Positions 33,806 to 43,376 are shown, counted from the stretch's first letter. The stretch is DNA of 64,000 nt from Aliihoeflea sp023389195 (GCA_023389195.1 JAEWET010000050.1:124001-188000); one strand, 5' to 3'. The notes: generated from the letters alone by a model not told the origin. Numbers and translations are program-made.

Positions 33806-34443
33806 ACGCGCAGCGCCTTCTGGCTCGTCATCACGAGATAGGCTGTCAGAAACATGATGCCGAGAAGCTTGAAGCTTTCCTCGATGAAGACCTGTCCGCC
33901 GAAATCGACCGGGTAGACGTCGACCGCCATCGAAAGACCGAAGGCGCAGACGCAGGCTGCGAGCAGCAGCCAGGGCGTTGCCGATCGGAGCGGCCAGGCC
34001 TGATGGCACAGCATCGCCAGCAGCAGGGCGTGCGGCACGAGGACGACGATTTCGGGGATGCCGAACGTCGCGATCGATTCGTGCAGCATGAAAAGATCGT
34101 CGAGCCCCATCACGACGGAGAAGGCGCCCCCGAAGAGCAGGAGGCTGCCGAAATTGCGGCCGGGTCGACCCTTCAACGCCGCGTGTGCCTGCAACGCGCC
34201 GACAGCGCCGACCATCCACAGGACGATGCCGAGATTTGAGACGAGGCCGAAATAGTTGGGGTTGTTGGCGATGGCATTGGGGTCGCGGACAAGATCGTAA
34301 TGGTCGATCCCCCACCACTGGTCTGCGGCCAGCACCGCAAGACTTGCCATCGCTCCCACCGCCAGGATGATCGCTGCGACCTTCAACTCGCGGGTCGGCA
34401 ATAGCAGGCGCGCGGACGCGCCGGAGGATGTGGAAATCGTCAT
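33802..34443 (-). CDS. Hypothetical integral membrane protein
   Basis: A 213-residue protein with about six hydrophobic segments and charged turns. Polar residues within the membrane region (VVMGLDDLFMLHESI and VFIEESFKLLGIM) suggest an active or binding site with Asp/His/Glu. No family was recognised. It converges on exoQ with a four-base overlap and has no partner gene upstream; it may be unrelated to the exo cluster or a modifier of it. Confidence 0.75.
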   Translation of the reverse strand: MTISTSSGASARLLLPTRELKVAAIILAVGAMASLAVLAADQWWGIDHYDLVRDPNAIANNPNYFGLVSNLGIVLWMVGAVGALQAHAALKGRPGRNFGSLLLFGGAFSVVMGLDDLFMLHESIATFGIPEIVVLVPHALLLAMLCHQAWPLRSATPWLLLAACVCAFGLSMAVDVYPVDFGGQVFIEESFKLLGIMFLTAYLVMTSQKALRV

Positions 34444-34541
34444 AGGCCGCGATCTTCTCTTAAATTCGACGCGCCCCAGCGATCGTGATCTTGCCGGGTT
34501 TTATGACACTTCTATGACGACGCAGCGTTGCGGGCCTGGGG

Positions 34542-35285
34542 TCAGTAGACGGCCCGTCCGCCCGAGATATCGAATACCGCACCGGTCGTGAACGAGCAGT
34601 CCTCCGAGGCGAGCCAGGCGATCATCGCCGCCACCTCGGCAGGCTCGACGAAACGGTTGAGCGGAATCTTGGCGAGCATGTAGTCGATGTGTTCCTGCGT
34701 CATCTGGTCGAAGATGGCTGTGCGGGCGGCGGCAGGCGTCACGCAGTTCACCAATATGCCCGATCCCGCCAGTTCCTTGCCGAGCGACTTGGTCAAGGCG
34801 ATGAGGCCCGCCTTCGAGGCCGAATAATGCGACGCATTGGGATTGCCTTCCTTGCCGGCGATCGATGCGACGTTGATGATCCGGCCATAGCCCGAGCCCA
34901 TCATGAGCGGCACGAGCGCATGGCAGGTCAGATAGGGAGCGACAAGATTGACCTCGACCGTCCGCCGCCAGACATCCGGCGCAAGGTCCCAGGTCTTCGC
35001 ATTGCCGCCGGTGATGCCCGCATTGTTGACCAGAATATCGACGGGCCTCGCCTCGAAGCTCCTGCGCGCGGCGGCGGCGACTGCGCTCTCATCGGTCAGT
35101 TCGACCACCGCGCCACTGGCCTGTCCGCCAAGCGAACGGGTGGCCTCGTCTATGGCTGCCGCATCGATGTCCCACAATTCGACGGCCGCCCCGCTGGCGA
35201 TCATCCGCTCGGCAGTGGCAAAGCCTATACCGCGCGCTCCGCCCGTGACGATGGCCTTGCGTCCCTCAAGATCGATGCGGTTCAT
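34542..35285 (-). CDS. SDR family oxidoreductase
   Basis: A 247-residue NAD(P)-dependent dehydrogenase with TGGARGIGFA at the cofactor site, NNAG, and the catalytic Ser and YSASK (HYSASKAGLIALTK), ending FDISGGRAVY. It is the last gene of the denD-containing operon; its ATG overlaps the preceding stop. It resembles sugar or 3-ketoacyl reductases; in this context it probably oxidises a sugar, lactone precursor or hydroxy acid intermediate. Confidence 0.9.
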   Translation of the reverse strand: MNRIDLEGRKAIVTGGARGIGFATAERMIASGAAVELWDIDAAAIDEATRSLGGQASGAVVELTDESAVAAAARRSFEARPVDILVNNAGITGGNAKTWDLAPDVWRRTVEVNLVAPYLTCHALVPLMMGSGYGRIINVASIAGKEGNPNASHYSASKAGLIALTKSLGKELAGSGILVNCVTPAAARTAIFDQMTQEHIDYMLAKIPLNRFVEPAEVAAMIAWLASEDCSFTTGAVFDISGGRAVY

Positions 35286-36193
35286 GCGCGGTCGCTTCCT
35301 TCCTTGGGAGTGATGCCGTTCAATTCGGCGACGATGTCGGCAAGCATCGGCACGTAGTCGTCGCCCCGTCCGATCCCTTCGGCGGTGGCAAAGCTGTTCT
35401 TGACGCTGGACGCCATATGCGAGGCAATGCCGCTTTCGCTGGCAAGGCCGGTCAGATAGCGCATGTCCTTGTGCGCGTTGCGCAAGGTGAATTTGTGCGC
35501 GTCGCGGTTTCGGTCGACCGCGTACTGCATGAAGGTCTGGAAGAAGCCGCAATCCATGCGGCCGCCATCGATGATGCCGCGGAAGGTCGCGGCCTCGACG
35601 CCGTTCCTGGCCCCGATCGCCAGCACTTCCGCGTAGAGCGCAGCGTAGCCGAGCGCAACGAAATTGTTGAGCAGCTTGACCGTGTGGCCGGCCCCCACAT
35701 CTCCGACGCGCATGATGCGCCCCGCCCAGCATTTCAGGATCGGTTCGACGCGGGCGAAGTCTGCCTCGCCTGCCCCCACCATCGTGTCGAGCTGGCCTTC
35801 CCATGCCTCCTTGGGCGTGCGCGCCAGCGGCGCATCGACGAAGGCGATGCCGACGTCATTGCAGGCCTTGGCAAGGCTGCGCGTCGATACGGGGTCGCAG
35901 GTCGAGCAGTCGACGATCGTGTGAACGGCGCCCTTGTCTTTCAATATCTGCGTGACGACGGCCTCGACCTGCGGGCTGCCCGGAAGACACAGGAAGACGA
36001 TGTCGCTGACGGCCGCCAGTTGGGTGACCGTGTCCGCCTCGCCTGCTCCGCGCTGGCGCATATCCTCGATCGGGGCGCGGTTGCGATGCCCCATGACGGT
36101 CATCGGATAGCCGGCCTCGATGATGTTCTTGGCGATGCCGTGCCCCATCAGTCCGACGCCGACGATGCCGATCCGTTCACGTGTGCTGGTCAT
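35282..36193 (-). CDS. NAD(P)-dependent 3-hydroxyacid dehydrogenase (HIBADH/LtnD-like)
   Basis: A 303-residue beta-hydroxyacid dehydrogenase. The N-terminal Rossmann motif is GIVGVGLMGHGIA; the substrate region VDAPLARTPKEAWEG and the catalytic lysine in GAGHTVKLLNNF are intact. Relatives include 3-hydroxyisobutyrate dehydrogenase, tartronate semialdehyde reductase and L-threonate dehydrogenase. Its ATGA overlaps with denD upstream and the SDR downstream place it in the LacI-regulated sugar-acid operon. Confidence 0.9.
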   Translation of the reverse strand: MTSTRERIGIVGVGLMGHGIAKNIIEAGYPMTVMGHRNRAPIEDMRQRGAGEADTVTQLAAVSDIVFLCLPGSPQVEAVVTQILKDKGAVHTIVDCSTCDPVSTRSLAKACNDVGIAFVDAPLARTPKEAWEGQLDTMVGAGEADFARVEPILKCWAGRIMRVGDVGAGHTVKLLNNFVALGYAALYAEVLAIGARNGVEAATFRGIIDGGRMDCGFFQTFMQYAVDRNRDAHKFTLRNAHKDMRYLTGLASESGIASHMASSVKNSFATAEGIGRGDDYVPMLADIVAELNGITPKEGSDRA

Positions 36194-37179
36194 GCAGCAT
36201 CTCCTTCGGTCGCCTGTTTTCGGGCGTGTTCGTCGGCGATGTGCGCCTTCACGATCGCAGCGAAATCGGTATCGGCCACGAAGCCCACTGATGTCGCCCG
36301 TTCGGCCGAAAAGTCGCGCGGCCAGCCGGCGACGATCTTGACGATCGCCGCGTCCGGCCTGCGCTTGATCAGCGCCGCGGTGTCCGCGCCGGCGATCTCG
36401 CGCAGCGTCTCGACCATCTCGCCCACCGTGATCGACAGGCCCGGCATGGTTAGCGAGCGTCGGTCGCCCAGAATTGCGGTATCGAGCGTCGCGGCATGCA
36501 GCAGGAACCCGACCGCCGCGGCCGGGCTTGCCACCCAATGCCGGACGTCGTCGCCGACCGGAAGCACCGCCTCGATGCCGGCGAGCGGCTCGCGGATGAT
36601 GCCGGAGAAGAAGCCCGACGCCGCCTTGTTGGGTTTGCCGGGACGAACGACGATGGTGGGCAGGCGGATGCCCACGCCATCGACGAAGCCCTTCCGGCTG
36701 TAATCCGACAGGAGGAGTTCGCAGATCGCCTTTTGCGTTCCGTAGCTCGTCAGCGGTGCATGAAGAAACGTGTCGCGGATCGGCTCTTCGAACGGCGCGC
36801 CGAAGACGGCGATCGACGAAGTGAAGACGAGGCGCGGCCGATAGTCGTCACCTGCATGGCGGATCGCCTCGAGCACATTCTGCATGCCGACCAGATTGAT
36901 CCGGTAACCTTTCTCGAACTCGACCTCCGCCTCGCCGGAGACGATCGACGCCAGATGGAAGATGACGTCAGGCCGGGCCGCGACGAGGCTCGAGATCGTC
37001 GCGGGATCGGCGATGTCGCCGGCACTGGTCGAGACCAGCGGTGACGGCGCCCCTGCATCGACGACGTCGAAGGAATGGATCGCCTCGATCCGGCGTCCGC
37101 CGAGTTCGCCGCCCGCCACGAGCGATTCGACCAGCCGCCGCCCGATCATGCCCGCGCCGCCAAGAACCAGTATGCGCAT
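36190..37179 (-). CDS. NAD-dependent epimerase/dehydratase family, DenD (D-erythronate dehydrogenase)-like
   Basis: A 329-residue extended-SDR protein: LVLGGAGMIGRRLVES at the N-terminus, the catalytic Tyr-x3-Lys in SYGTQKAICELL, PTIVVRPGKPNKAASGFFSG and a C-terminal LTMPGLSITVGEMVETL. This arrangement is that of D-erythronate dehydrogenase (DenD) relatives, which oxidise an aldonate at C2 rather than epimerising a nucleotide sugar. It lies 25 bases after the dehydratase gene. The true aldonate is unknown. Confidence 0.82.
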   Translation of the reverse strand: MRILVLGGAGMIGRRLVESLVAGGELGGRRIEAIHSFDVVDAGAPSPLVSTSAGDIADPATISSLVAARPDVIFHLASIVSGEAEVEFEKGYRINLVGMQNVLEAIRHAGDDYRPRLVFTSSIAVFGAPFEEPIRDTFLHAPLTSYGTQKAICELLLSDYSRKGFVDGVGIRLPTIVVRPGKPNKAASGFFSGIIREPLAGIEAVLPVGDDVRHWVASPAAAVGFLLHAATLDTAILGDRRSLTMPGLSITVGEMVETLREIAGADTAALIKRRPDAAIVKIVAGWPRDFSAERATSVGFVADTDFAAIVKAHIADEHARKQATEGDAA

Positions 37180-37204
37180 CGGCGCTCTCCTTCGTTTCGA
37201 CCGA

Positions 37205-39019
37205 TCAGTGATTGTCGCGCGGGACGAGCGGCTGCTTGCCGTCGACACCGCCCTGGGCGAGCCGGCGATAGGCGACAGCCGGCTCCAGGACCATGCCCGT
37301 CTCGAGCTGCGAGACGAGGCCGCGCTGGATTTCCTGCCACGGCGTTTGGTGGGCGGGTATTTCATATCCGCCACGGCGGGCGAGTTCGGTGCGGCGATCC
37401 TGCAGTTCGGCATCGTCGACGAGCATGTCGGCCTTGCCGTTCTTCAGGTCGATCCGGACGCGGTCGCCGGTTCGCAGCAGCGCCAGCCCGCCATTGAGCG
37501 CCGCTTCCGGCGAGGCGTTGAGAATGGAGGGCGAGCCGGACGTTCCCGACTGCCGCCCGTCGCCGATGCAGGGCAGGGCATGAATGCCGCGCTTGATGAG
37601 GTAGTCCGGCGCGCGCATGTTCACCACCTCGGCGGCGCCCGGGTAACCGATCGGGCCCGCGCCACGCATGAACAGGATGCAGTTTTCGTCGATGCCGAGC
37701 GCTGGATCGTCGATGCGGTGGTGATAGTCCTCCGGTCCGTCGAAGACGATCGCCCGGCCCTCGAACGCCATCGGTTGCGCAGGATCGGACAGATAACGGT
37801 CGCGGAATTCCTGGGAGATCACCGACATCTTCATAATGGCGCTGTCGAACAGATTGCCGCGAAGGACGCGAAAACCTGCATTGGTCTTGAGCGGCTTGTC
37901 GAACGGCCGGATGACGCGGTCGTCCTCGATCGCGGCCTCGCGGCAGTTTTCGCCGATCGTCCGTCCGTTGACGGTCATCGCGTCCGCGGCGATCAGGCCG
38001 TTGGCCATCAACTGCGCGACGACGGCCGGCACGCCGCCGGCGTGGTAGTAGTCCTCGCCCAGATACTCGCCGGCGGGCTGGAGGTTGACCAGAAGCGGCA
38101 CTTCCTCGCCATAGGTCTGCCAGTCTTCGATCGTCAGCTCGACGCCGACATGGCGCGCGAGAGCGTTGAGATGGATCGGCGCGTTGGTCGAGCCGCCAAT
38201 GGCGGAATTCACGCGGATGGCGTTGATGAACGCGTCGCGCGTCAGGATGTCGGACGGTTTCAGATCCTCCGCGACCATCGCCACGATGCGCTTGCCGGTC
38301 AGGTAGGCCATTTCCTGGCGATCCCGATAGGGTGCCGGGATCGCGGCAGAACCGGGAAGCTGCATGCCGAGCGCCTCGGCAAGGCTGTTCATCGTGGTTG
38401 CCGTGCCCATCGTATTGCAATAGCCGGTGGATGGCGCCGAGCTGGCCACCAGTTTGATGAAGCCCGCATAGTCGATCTCGCCGGCCGCCATCATCTCGCG
38501 CGCCTTCCACACGATGGTGCCCGATCCGGTGCGCTCGCCGCGGAACCAGCCATTGAGCATCGGGCCGACCGACAGCGCGACGGCCGGGATGTTAACGGTC
38601 GCAGCGCCCATGAGCATGGCCGGGGTCGTCTTGTCGCAGCCGATATTGAGGACGACACCGTCGAGCGGATAGCCGTAGAGCACCTCGACCAGGCCGAGAT
38701 AGGCGAGGTTGCGGTCGAGCGATGCGGTCGGCCGCTTGCCGGTTTCCTGGATCGGATGGACGGGAAACTCGATCGCGATGCCGCCCGCCTCGCGAATGCC
38801 CTCGCGCACACGCTTGGTGAGTTCGAGGTGATGTCGGTTGCAGGGCGACAGGTCGGACCCGGTCTGCGCGATCCCGATGATCGGCTTTCCGGACTGCAGT
38901 TCCTCCTGCGAGAGGCCGTAGTTCAGATAGCGCTCGAGATAGAGCGCCGTCATGTCCGGGTTCAGCGGATTGTCGAACCAAGCGCGCGACCTCAGCTTTG
39001 CACCTTCACCCGTCGTCAT
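37205..39019 (-). CDS. IlvD/Edd family sugar-acid dehydratase
   Basis: A 604-residue Fe-S dehydratase. The cluster cysteines appear in DLSPCNRHH, NIGCDKTTPAM and STGYCNTMGTATTMNS, with GGSTNAPIHLNALA and the C-terminal PCIGDGRQSGTSGSPSIL. The HHLELTKRVREGI and TASLDRNLAYLGLVE features point to the aldonate group (arabonate, xylonate or fuconate dehydratase-like) rather than to dihydroxyacid dehydratase of branched-chain synthesis. It would turn a sugar acid into a 2-keto-3-deoxy acid. A LacI-type operator lies 50 bases upstream, so it starts a new unit inside the cluster. Confidence 0.9.
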   Translation of the reverse strand: MTTGEGAKLRSRAWFDNPLNPDMTALYLERYLNYGLSQEELQSGKPIIGIAQTGSDLSPCNRHHLELTKRVREGIREAGGIAIEFPVHPIQETGKRPTASLDRNLAYLGLVEVLYGYPLDGVVLNIGCDKTTPAMLMGAATVNIPAVALSVGPMLNGWFRGERTGSGTIVWKAREMMAAGEIDYAGFIKLVASSAPSTGYCNTMGTATTMNSLAEALGMQLPGSAAIPAPYRDRQEMAYLTGKRIVAMVAEDLKPSDILTRDAFINAIRVNSAIGGSTNAPIHLNALARHVGVELTIEDWQTYGEEVPLLVNLQPAGEYLGEDYYHAGGVPAVVAQLMANGLIAADAMTVNGRTIGENCREAAIEDDRVIRPFDKPLKTNAGFRVLRGNLFDSAIMKMSVISQEFRDRYLSDPAQPMAFEGRAIVFDGPEDYHHRIDDPALGIDENCILFMRGAGPIGYPGAAEVVNMRAPDYLIKRGIHALPCIGDGRQSGTSGSPSILNASPEAALNGGLALLRTGDRVRIDLKNGKADMLVDDAELQDRRTELARRGGYEIPAHQTPWQEIQRGLVSQLETGMVLEPAVAYRRLAQGGVDGKQPLVPRDNH

Positions 39020-39068
39020 GATCGAACCTCCCCTTCACTGTCGCCGGCAAGAACTGCCGGAGCAGTTT

Positions 39069-39082
39069 TGGCAGCGCTGCCA
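39069..39082. promoter_or_regulatory. LacI-type operator O2 (TGGCAGCGCTGCCA)
   Basis: A perfect 14-base palindrome, 50 bases before the dehydratase ATG. The core is identical to those at 43263 and 50353. It should make the dehydratase-denD-HIBADH-SDR unit respond to the same repressor. Confidence 0.85.
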
Positions 39083-39124
39083 TTCGTACAATGCGTAACA
39101 CGTCGACACAACACCCTTGCGTCC

Positions 39125-40615
39125 TCAAGTCGCCTCTGCCCGCCTGCCGCGGAACGTCGTGTAGATTACAGAAACCCAGATCAGAGCCAGCGCGACTGCC
39201 AGAATAGCGGCGATCGGACGGTTGACGAAGGTCAAGAGCGAGCCGTCCGACTTGATCATCGTCGTGATGAAATTGTGCTCGAGAATGGGGCCTATCACGA
39301 TGCCGAGGATGCAGGGCGCAATCGGGATGTCGTTTTCCTCCATGAAGAAGCCGAGCAATCCGAAAACGAGCATGATGACGATGCCGTAGGCCGCGTTGTT
39401 GGAGGCGAAGGCGCCGACGATGCAGAAGACGAGGATGATCGGCATCAGGATCGAACGCGGCGTGCGCAAGAGACCTCGCGCCAGCTTGATCACCATCCAA
39501 CCCAGCGGGATCATCAGGAGGTTGGCGAGAATGAAGATCAGGAAGACGGCGTAGATCGTCTGCGGGTTGAAAAGGAAAAGCGTCGGCCCCGGATTGAGGC
39601 CTTTCACGTAGAGGACCCCGATCACGATCGCGGTGATCGTGTCGCCGGGAATGCCGAAAACGAGCGCGGGCACCCAGGCGCTCGACAGCGAGGCATTATT
39701 GGAGGACGTCGCCTCGACGATGCCCTCGACATGGCCCGTGCCGTATTTTTCCGGCGTCCGCGAAAAACGCCGGCTGACGGCATAGCTCACATAGGCCGCC
39801 ACATCCGCCCCGGCGCCCGGCAGGATGCCGATGGCCGTGCCCGTCACATTGCCACGGACCTGCTGGCGCCAGTAGCGGGTCAGCATGCCGCCCCAATCGC
39901 GAAAGATGTTGCCGACCCTGACCTGAACATTGTCCCAGGACGGCGCGCCGGCCGCCATGGTCCGCATGACCTCGGAGACGGCGAAGAGGCCGATCATGGC
40001 CGGTATGAAGTCGATGCCGGCCATCAGGTCGGTCGAGCCGAAGGTGAAGCGCGGCACGCCCGATGCGTTCTTGAGTCCGACCGTCGCGACGAGCAGGCCG
40101 ATCAGGAGGCTGACCATTCCCTTGACCGGCGATGCGGCGCCGATGAAGGTCGCGCAGGTCAGGCCGAGCATCGCCATCCAGAAATATTCCTGGGACGAGA
40201 AGTTCAGTGCGAATTCGGCCAGTGCGGGCGCCGCGAATATGAGCACCAGCGTGCCGAAGAGGCCGCCGATCGCCGAGAAGAGGACGCAGGCGCCGAGAGC
40301 GGTTTCCGCCTCGCCCTTGCGCGTCATCGCATAGGCTTCGTTGGTGTAGGCGGCGGAAGCGGGGGTTCCGGGCATGCGCAACAGCGCGCCGGGAATGTCG
40401 CCGGCGAAGATCGCCATCGCCGCGCAGGTCACCATCGCGCCGACCGCGGGGATCGGGTCCATGAAGAAGGTCAGCGGCACCAGAAGCGCCGTCGCCATCG
40501 TGGCGGTCAGGCCCGGCACCGCGCCGACGAGGAGGCCGAACAGGGCTGCGGCCGTGACGGTCGTCAAAACCTGCCAGGTGAAGACGAGCCCGAATGCCTG
40601 GAGTATCGCGTCCAT
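39125..40615 (-). CDS. tctA: Tripartite tricarboxylate transporter permease TctA
   Basis: A 496-residue large membrane subunit with about 12 transmembrane segments. Family motifs are LFGLLVGAVPGLTATMATALL, IPGALLRMPGTPASAAYTNEAY, GILPGAGADVAAYVSYAVSRR and GIPGDTITAIVIGVL. It works with TctB and the TctC receptor as a proton- or sodium-driven carboxylate importer. It ends 105 bases before the dehydratase unit. Confidence 0.96.
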   Translation of the reverse strand: MDAILQAFGLVFTWQVLTTVTAAALFGLLVGAVPGLTATMATALLVPLTFFMDPIPAVGAMVTCAAMAIFAGDIPGALLRMPGTPASAAYTNEAYAMTRKGEAETALGACVLFSAIGGLFGTLVLIFAAPALAEFALNFSSQEYFWMAMLGLTCATFIGAASPVKGMVSLLIGLLVATVGLKNASGVPRFTFGSTDLMAGIDFIPAMIGLFAVSEVMRTMAAGAPSWDNVQVRVGNIFRDWGGMLTRYWRQQVRGNVTGTAIGILPGAGADVAAYVSYAVSRRFSRTPEKYGTGHVEGIVEATSSNNASLSSAWVPALVFGIPGDTITAIVIGVLYVKGLNPGPTLFLFNPQTIYAVFLIFILANLLMIPLGWMVIKLARGLLRTPRSILMPIILVFCIVGAFASNNAAYGIVIMLVFGLLGFFMEENDIPIAPCILGIVIGPILEHNFITTMIKSDGSLLTFVNRPIAAILAVALALIWVSVIYTTFRGRRAEAT

Positions 40616-40627
40616 GTCGACCTCCTC

Positions 40628-41098
40628 CTACCAGGGCAGCCGCGGCATGACGCCGAACGGCAATGGGACCAGCAGCAGGCTGCGGAAGACATAATCGGTG
40701 ACGAGCGTCGCCGCGACGGCGAAGAAGATCGCCTTGCCCCACGAGACCGACAGCAATCGAAAAAGGACGAGCAGGATCGCGAAGGAAACCGGCACGAAAC
40801 CGACAGGGCGGGCTAGGAAGATATAGGCGATGACGCAAACGACCGTAACGAAAACGGCGAGCAACGCGCCCGGCTGACGGGTCCATTCGGTACGTGTGAC
40901 GAGCGCCACGCGCCCCTGCTGCCAGCCCTTGGCGAACAGGACGAGTGCGCATGCGACCATCGCGAGCCCGATCAGCGTCGGGAAGGCCGCGGCGCCATAT
41001 TGCTGTCCCGGCACGGCGGGCAAAGTGCGCGCATAAACCGCTATCGCGGCTCCGAGAAAGAGGAGCACGGTGCCGAGCATCGTGTCGCTGAACCGCAT
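40628..41098 (-). CDS. tctB: Tripartite tricarboxylate transporter small permease TctB
   Basis: A 156-residue membrane protein with four hydrophobic segments, including the typical YGAAAFPTLIGLAMVACALVL and VGFVPVSFAILLVLFRLL parts. The start ATG follows GGTGGAG. It lies 12 bases before tctA and 76 after tctC. Confidence 0.92.
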   Translation of the reverse strand: MRFSDTMLGTVLLFLGAAIAVYARTLPAVPGQQYGAAAFPTLIGLAMVACALVLFAKGWQQGRVALVTRTEWTRQPGALLAVFVTVVCVIAYIFLARPVGFVPVSFAILLVLFRLLSVSWGKAIFFAVAATLVTDYVFRSLLLVPLPFGVMPRLPW

Positions 41099-41174
41099 GA
41101 AGGTCTCCACCGGATCGATGGGAAGCGTGGCGATCGCCTGCCGACCGATGGCCGGCAGGCTTTCGTCGATCGGA

Positions 41175-42149
41175 TTACTGGGCGAGACCGACGGCCTCCA
41201 TCGTTTCGCCAAGTGAGGCGTCGGCCTGTTCCATGAAGGTGCCGAACTCATCACCACGTGCCCAACGCACGCCGTAGCCCTGGGCGGCCATGAAGTTCTG
41301 GTAGTCCTCGCTGTTGTAGACCGCCTCGAGCGCATCCATGAGGCGGGTGGCGACGTCCTCCGGCAGGTCTTGCGGGCCGACGATCCCGCGCCATGCGCCG
41401 ATCTGCCAGTCCGAGCCGATGGCCTCGGACAAGGTCGGCACATCGGGGAACAGGTCGGCGCGTTCGGGCCCCATCAGGCCGAGCGACTTGACGCGGCCCG
41501 CCTCGATCAGGCCGCGCGCCTCGACGAGCGAGACGGGGACGAGATTGACGCCGCCTGCCATCAAATCCTGAAGGCCGGACGCGGCGCCGTCGCTCGGCAC
41601 CCACGGTACGTTCGCCGGATCGATGCCGCGATCATTGAGGAGCCCCGCGATGGCAAGATGCCAGATGCCGCCCTGGCCGGTTCCCGAGGCACGGAAGGTG
41701 CCGGCGGGTGATCCGGCGATCGCCTCCAGGAGGCTTTCGAGCGTGTCGTATTCGGAATCGGCAAGCACCTGCACCCCTGCCGCATCCTCGTTCATGAGTG
41801 CGAGGGGCGTATAATTCGCGTAGGTCAGTTCCGTCAGGCCCTGCCAGTGCATCATGCCGATCTCGACCGTGGCGATGCCGATCGTGTAGCCGTCCGGTTC
41901 TGCCTCGGCGATGGCCGAATGGCCGACTACGCCCGATCCGCCGGTGCGGTTGACGACGCTGACCGGCTGGCCGAGCTCGCGTTCGAGGCCCGCGCCGATG
42001 ATGCGCGCGGTGGCGTCGGTGCCGCCGCCCGCGCCCCACGGCACGATCAGGGTCAATGGCCTGTCCGGATATTGCGCGGCTGCATGGGGAATGGTCCCCG
42101 CCGACGCGGCGAGCGCGACGCCCAGTGCCAGAACGGTTCTTGCGATCAT
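41175..42149 (-). CDS. tctC: Tripartite tricarboxylate transporter substrate-binding protein TctC
   Basis: A 324-residue periplasmic receptor with a Sec signal (LALGVALAASAGTIPHAAA). The TctC/Bug family pattern is clear: YPDRPLTLIVPWGAGGGTDATARI at the ligand site, NRTGGSGVVGHSAIAEAEPDGYTIG and GGVNLVPVSLVEARGLIEAG. It delivers a carboxylate, here probably a sugar acid, to TctAB. It follows lacI by 58 bases. Confidence 0.96.
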   Translation of the reverse strand: MIARTVLALGVALAASAGTIPHAAAQYPDRPLTLIVPWGAGGGTDATARIIGAGLERELGQPVSVVNRTGGSGVVGHSAIAEAEPDGYTIGIATVEIGMMHWQGLTELTYANYTPLALMNEDAAGVQVLADSEYDTLESLLEAIAGSPAGTFRASGTGQGGIWHLAIAGLLNDRGIDPANVPWVPSDGAASGLQDLMAGGVNLVPVSLVEARGLIEAGRVKSLGLMGPERADLFPDVPTLSEAIGSDWQIGAWRGIVGPQDLPEDVATRLMDALEAVYNSEDYQNFMAAQGYGVRWARGDEFGTFMEQADASLGETMEAVGLAQ

Positions 42150-42207
42150 CTTGGTTTCCTCCCTTGTGATGATTCGGATGCGCCCGATGCCTCCCCGCAT
42201 CGACCGC

Positions 42208-43218
42208 TCAGGTCGTGGCTCCCCTGACAAGTTCGAACGGAACGTCGACGACCTTCGCGCCTCCCGGCTCCATCACCATGCGGGCGCCGATCTCGCCGAT
42301 CTCGGTGCGCGGCGTGCGCAAGGTCGTCAGCGGCTGCGGTGCGAAGCGGCCGATGTCGAGGCCGTTGAAGCCCATGATGGCCAGTTGCGAGGGCACCGAG
42401 ATGCCGTTGGCGAAACAGTGGAACAGGCCGCCCACCGCGAAGTCGTCATTCGAAAAATAGACCGCGTCGAGATCGGGAGTGCGCGCCAGCATCCGTTCGA
42501 GCGCGGCACGGCCAGCTTCCGTCGAGGATGTCCGGCCGATGAGTTCCGTTTCCACGACGCTGGCGCCCGCCTCGGCGAGGACCTCGCTGAAGCCGGCAAA
42601 GCGTTTTCGCGCCCGCGGGTCGCATGCGAATTGCGGGCCGACATAGCCGATCCGCCGGTAACCGCGCTCGACGAGATGGCGTGCGCTCACGGCCCCCGCC
42701 TCGCGCTGCGAGAAGCCGACGACGATGTCGATGCCCTCGCCATCGGTATCCAGCAATTCGGCGATGCGCACGCCGCTGTTCTTCAGCATGGCGCGCGTGC
42801 GCGGCGTATGCTCCAGGCCGGCCACCAGGAAGGCGGCGGGGCGCCAGGCCAGCATCGACTGGATGACCTTCTGCTCCTGGTCGAGATCGTAGTCGGTGAC
42901 GGCGATGACCGTCTGGAAGCCGATCGGATCGAGCGTCACCGCCGCGCCGCTCAGCAGGTCCGGAAAGACGATGTTGTGCAGGGACGGGATGACGATGCCG
43001 ACGAGGTTGGAGCCCGAGGAGGCAAGCGTTCCGGCGATCCGGTTCGGCACATAGCCAAGCTCCTCGACCGCCTTCATCACCCGGTCCCGGGTCGCCTGCG
43101 AGAAGGAGCCGTGATTGCGCAGGACCCGCGAGATCGTGCTCATTCCAAGACCGACGGCCGCGCTGACTTCGCGCAGCGTGACCTCGTTCCGGTGCTTGTG
43201 ATCGTCGTCCTGGTCCAT
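42208..43218 (-). CDS. LacI-family transcriptional repressor
   Basis: A 336-residue regulator with the N-terminal LacI helix-turn-helix and hinge (TLREVSAAVGLGMSTISRVLRNHG, then TRDRVMKAVEELGYVPNRIAGTLAS) and a periplasmic-binding-like effector domain (residues about 70-336). The effector domain holds PSLHNIVFPDLLSGA, VDVV-type strands and DAVYFSNDDFAVGGLF. It is the first gene of the tctCBA unit, and a palindrome of LacI operator type lies 45 bases before its ATG, so it should repress itself and the cluster until a sugar-acid effector binds. GntR-type gluconate repressors are its nearest kin by appearance. Confidence 0.94.
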   Translation of the reverse strand: MDQDDDHKHRNEVTLREVSAAVGLGMSTISRVLRNHGSFSQATRDRVMKAVEELGYVPNRIAGTLASSGSNLVGIVIPSLHNIVFPDLLSGAAVTLDPIGFQTVIAVTDYDLDQEQKVIQSMLAWRPAAFLVAGLEHTPRTRAMLKNSGVRIAELLDTDGEGIDIVVGFSQREAGAVSARHLVERGYRRIGYVGPQFACDPRARKRFAGFSEVLAEAGASVVETELIGRTSSTEAGRAALERMLARTPDLDAVYFSNDDFAVGGLFHCFANGISVPSQLAIMGFNGLDIGRFAPQPLTTLRTPRTEIGEIGARMVMEPGGAKVVDVPFELVRGATT

Positions 43219-43262
43219 GGTGGCGACACCCTAACCGCAACGTCCAGGCACGGCTACCACTA

Positions 43263-43280
43263 TTTGGCAGCGCTGCCAAA
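43263..43280. promoter_or_regulatory. LacI-type operator O1 (TTTGGCAGCGCTGCCAAA)
   Basis: A perfect 18-base palindrome with central CG in the gap between divergent lacI and the SDR-ABC operon, so it can control both. It is the longest of three copies. Confidence 0.88.
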
Positions 43281-43376
43281 AATTACTTGCCAGCAATTTG
43301 ACGATGCGTTACCCGTTTGCTCCAGGTTGCCCGCCCGCACATTCGTGAACGGTCAGGTTGTACCGGGAGGAGTGCC

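Noticed and set aside
36962..40816. A plus-strand open frame of more than 1,200 codons
   Set aside because: It is antisense to denD, the dehydratase, tctA and tctB, all with clear homology. Its composition (runs of Arg, Asp, His) is that of a reverse-frame shadow in GC-rich DNA.
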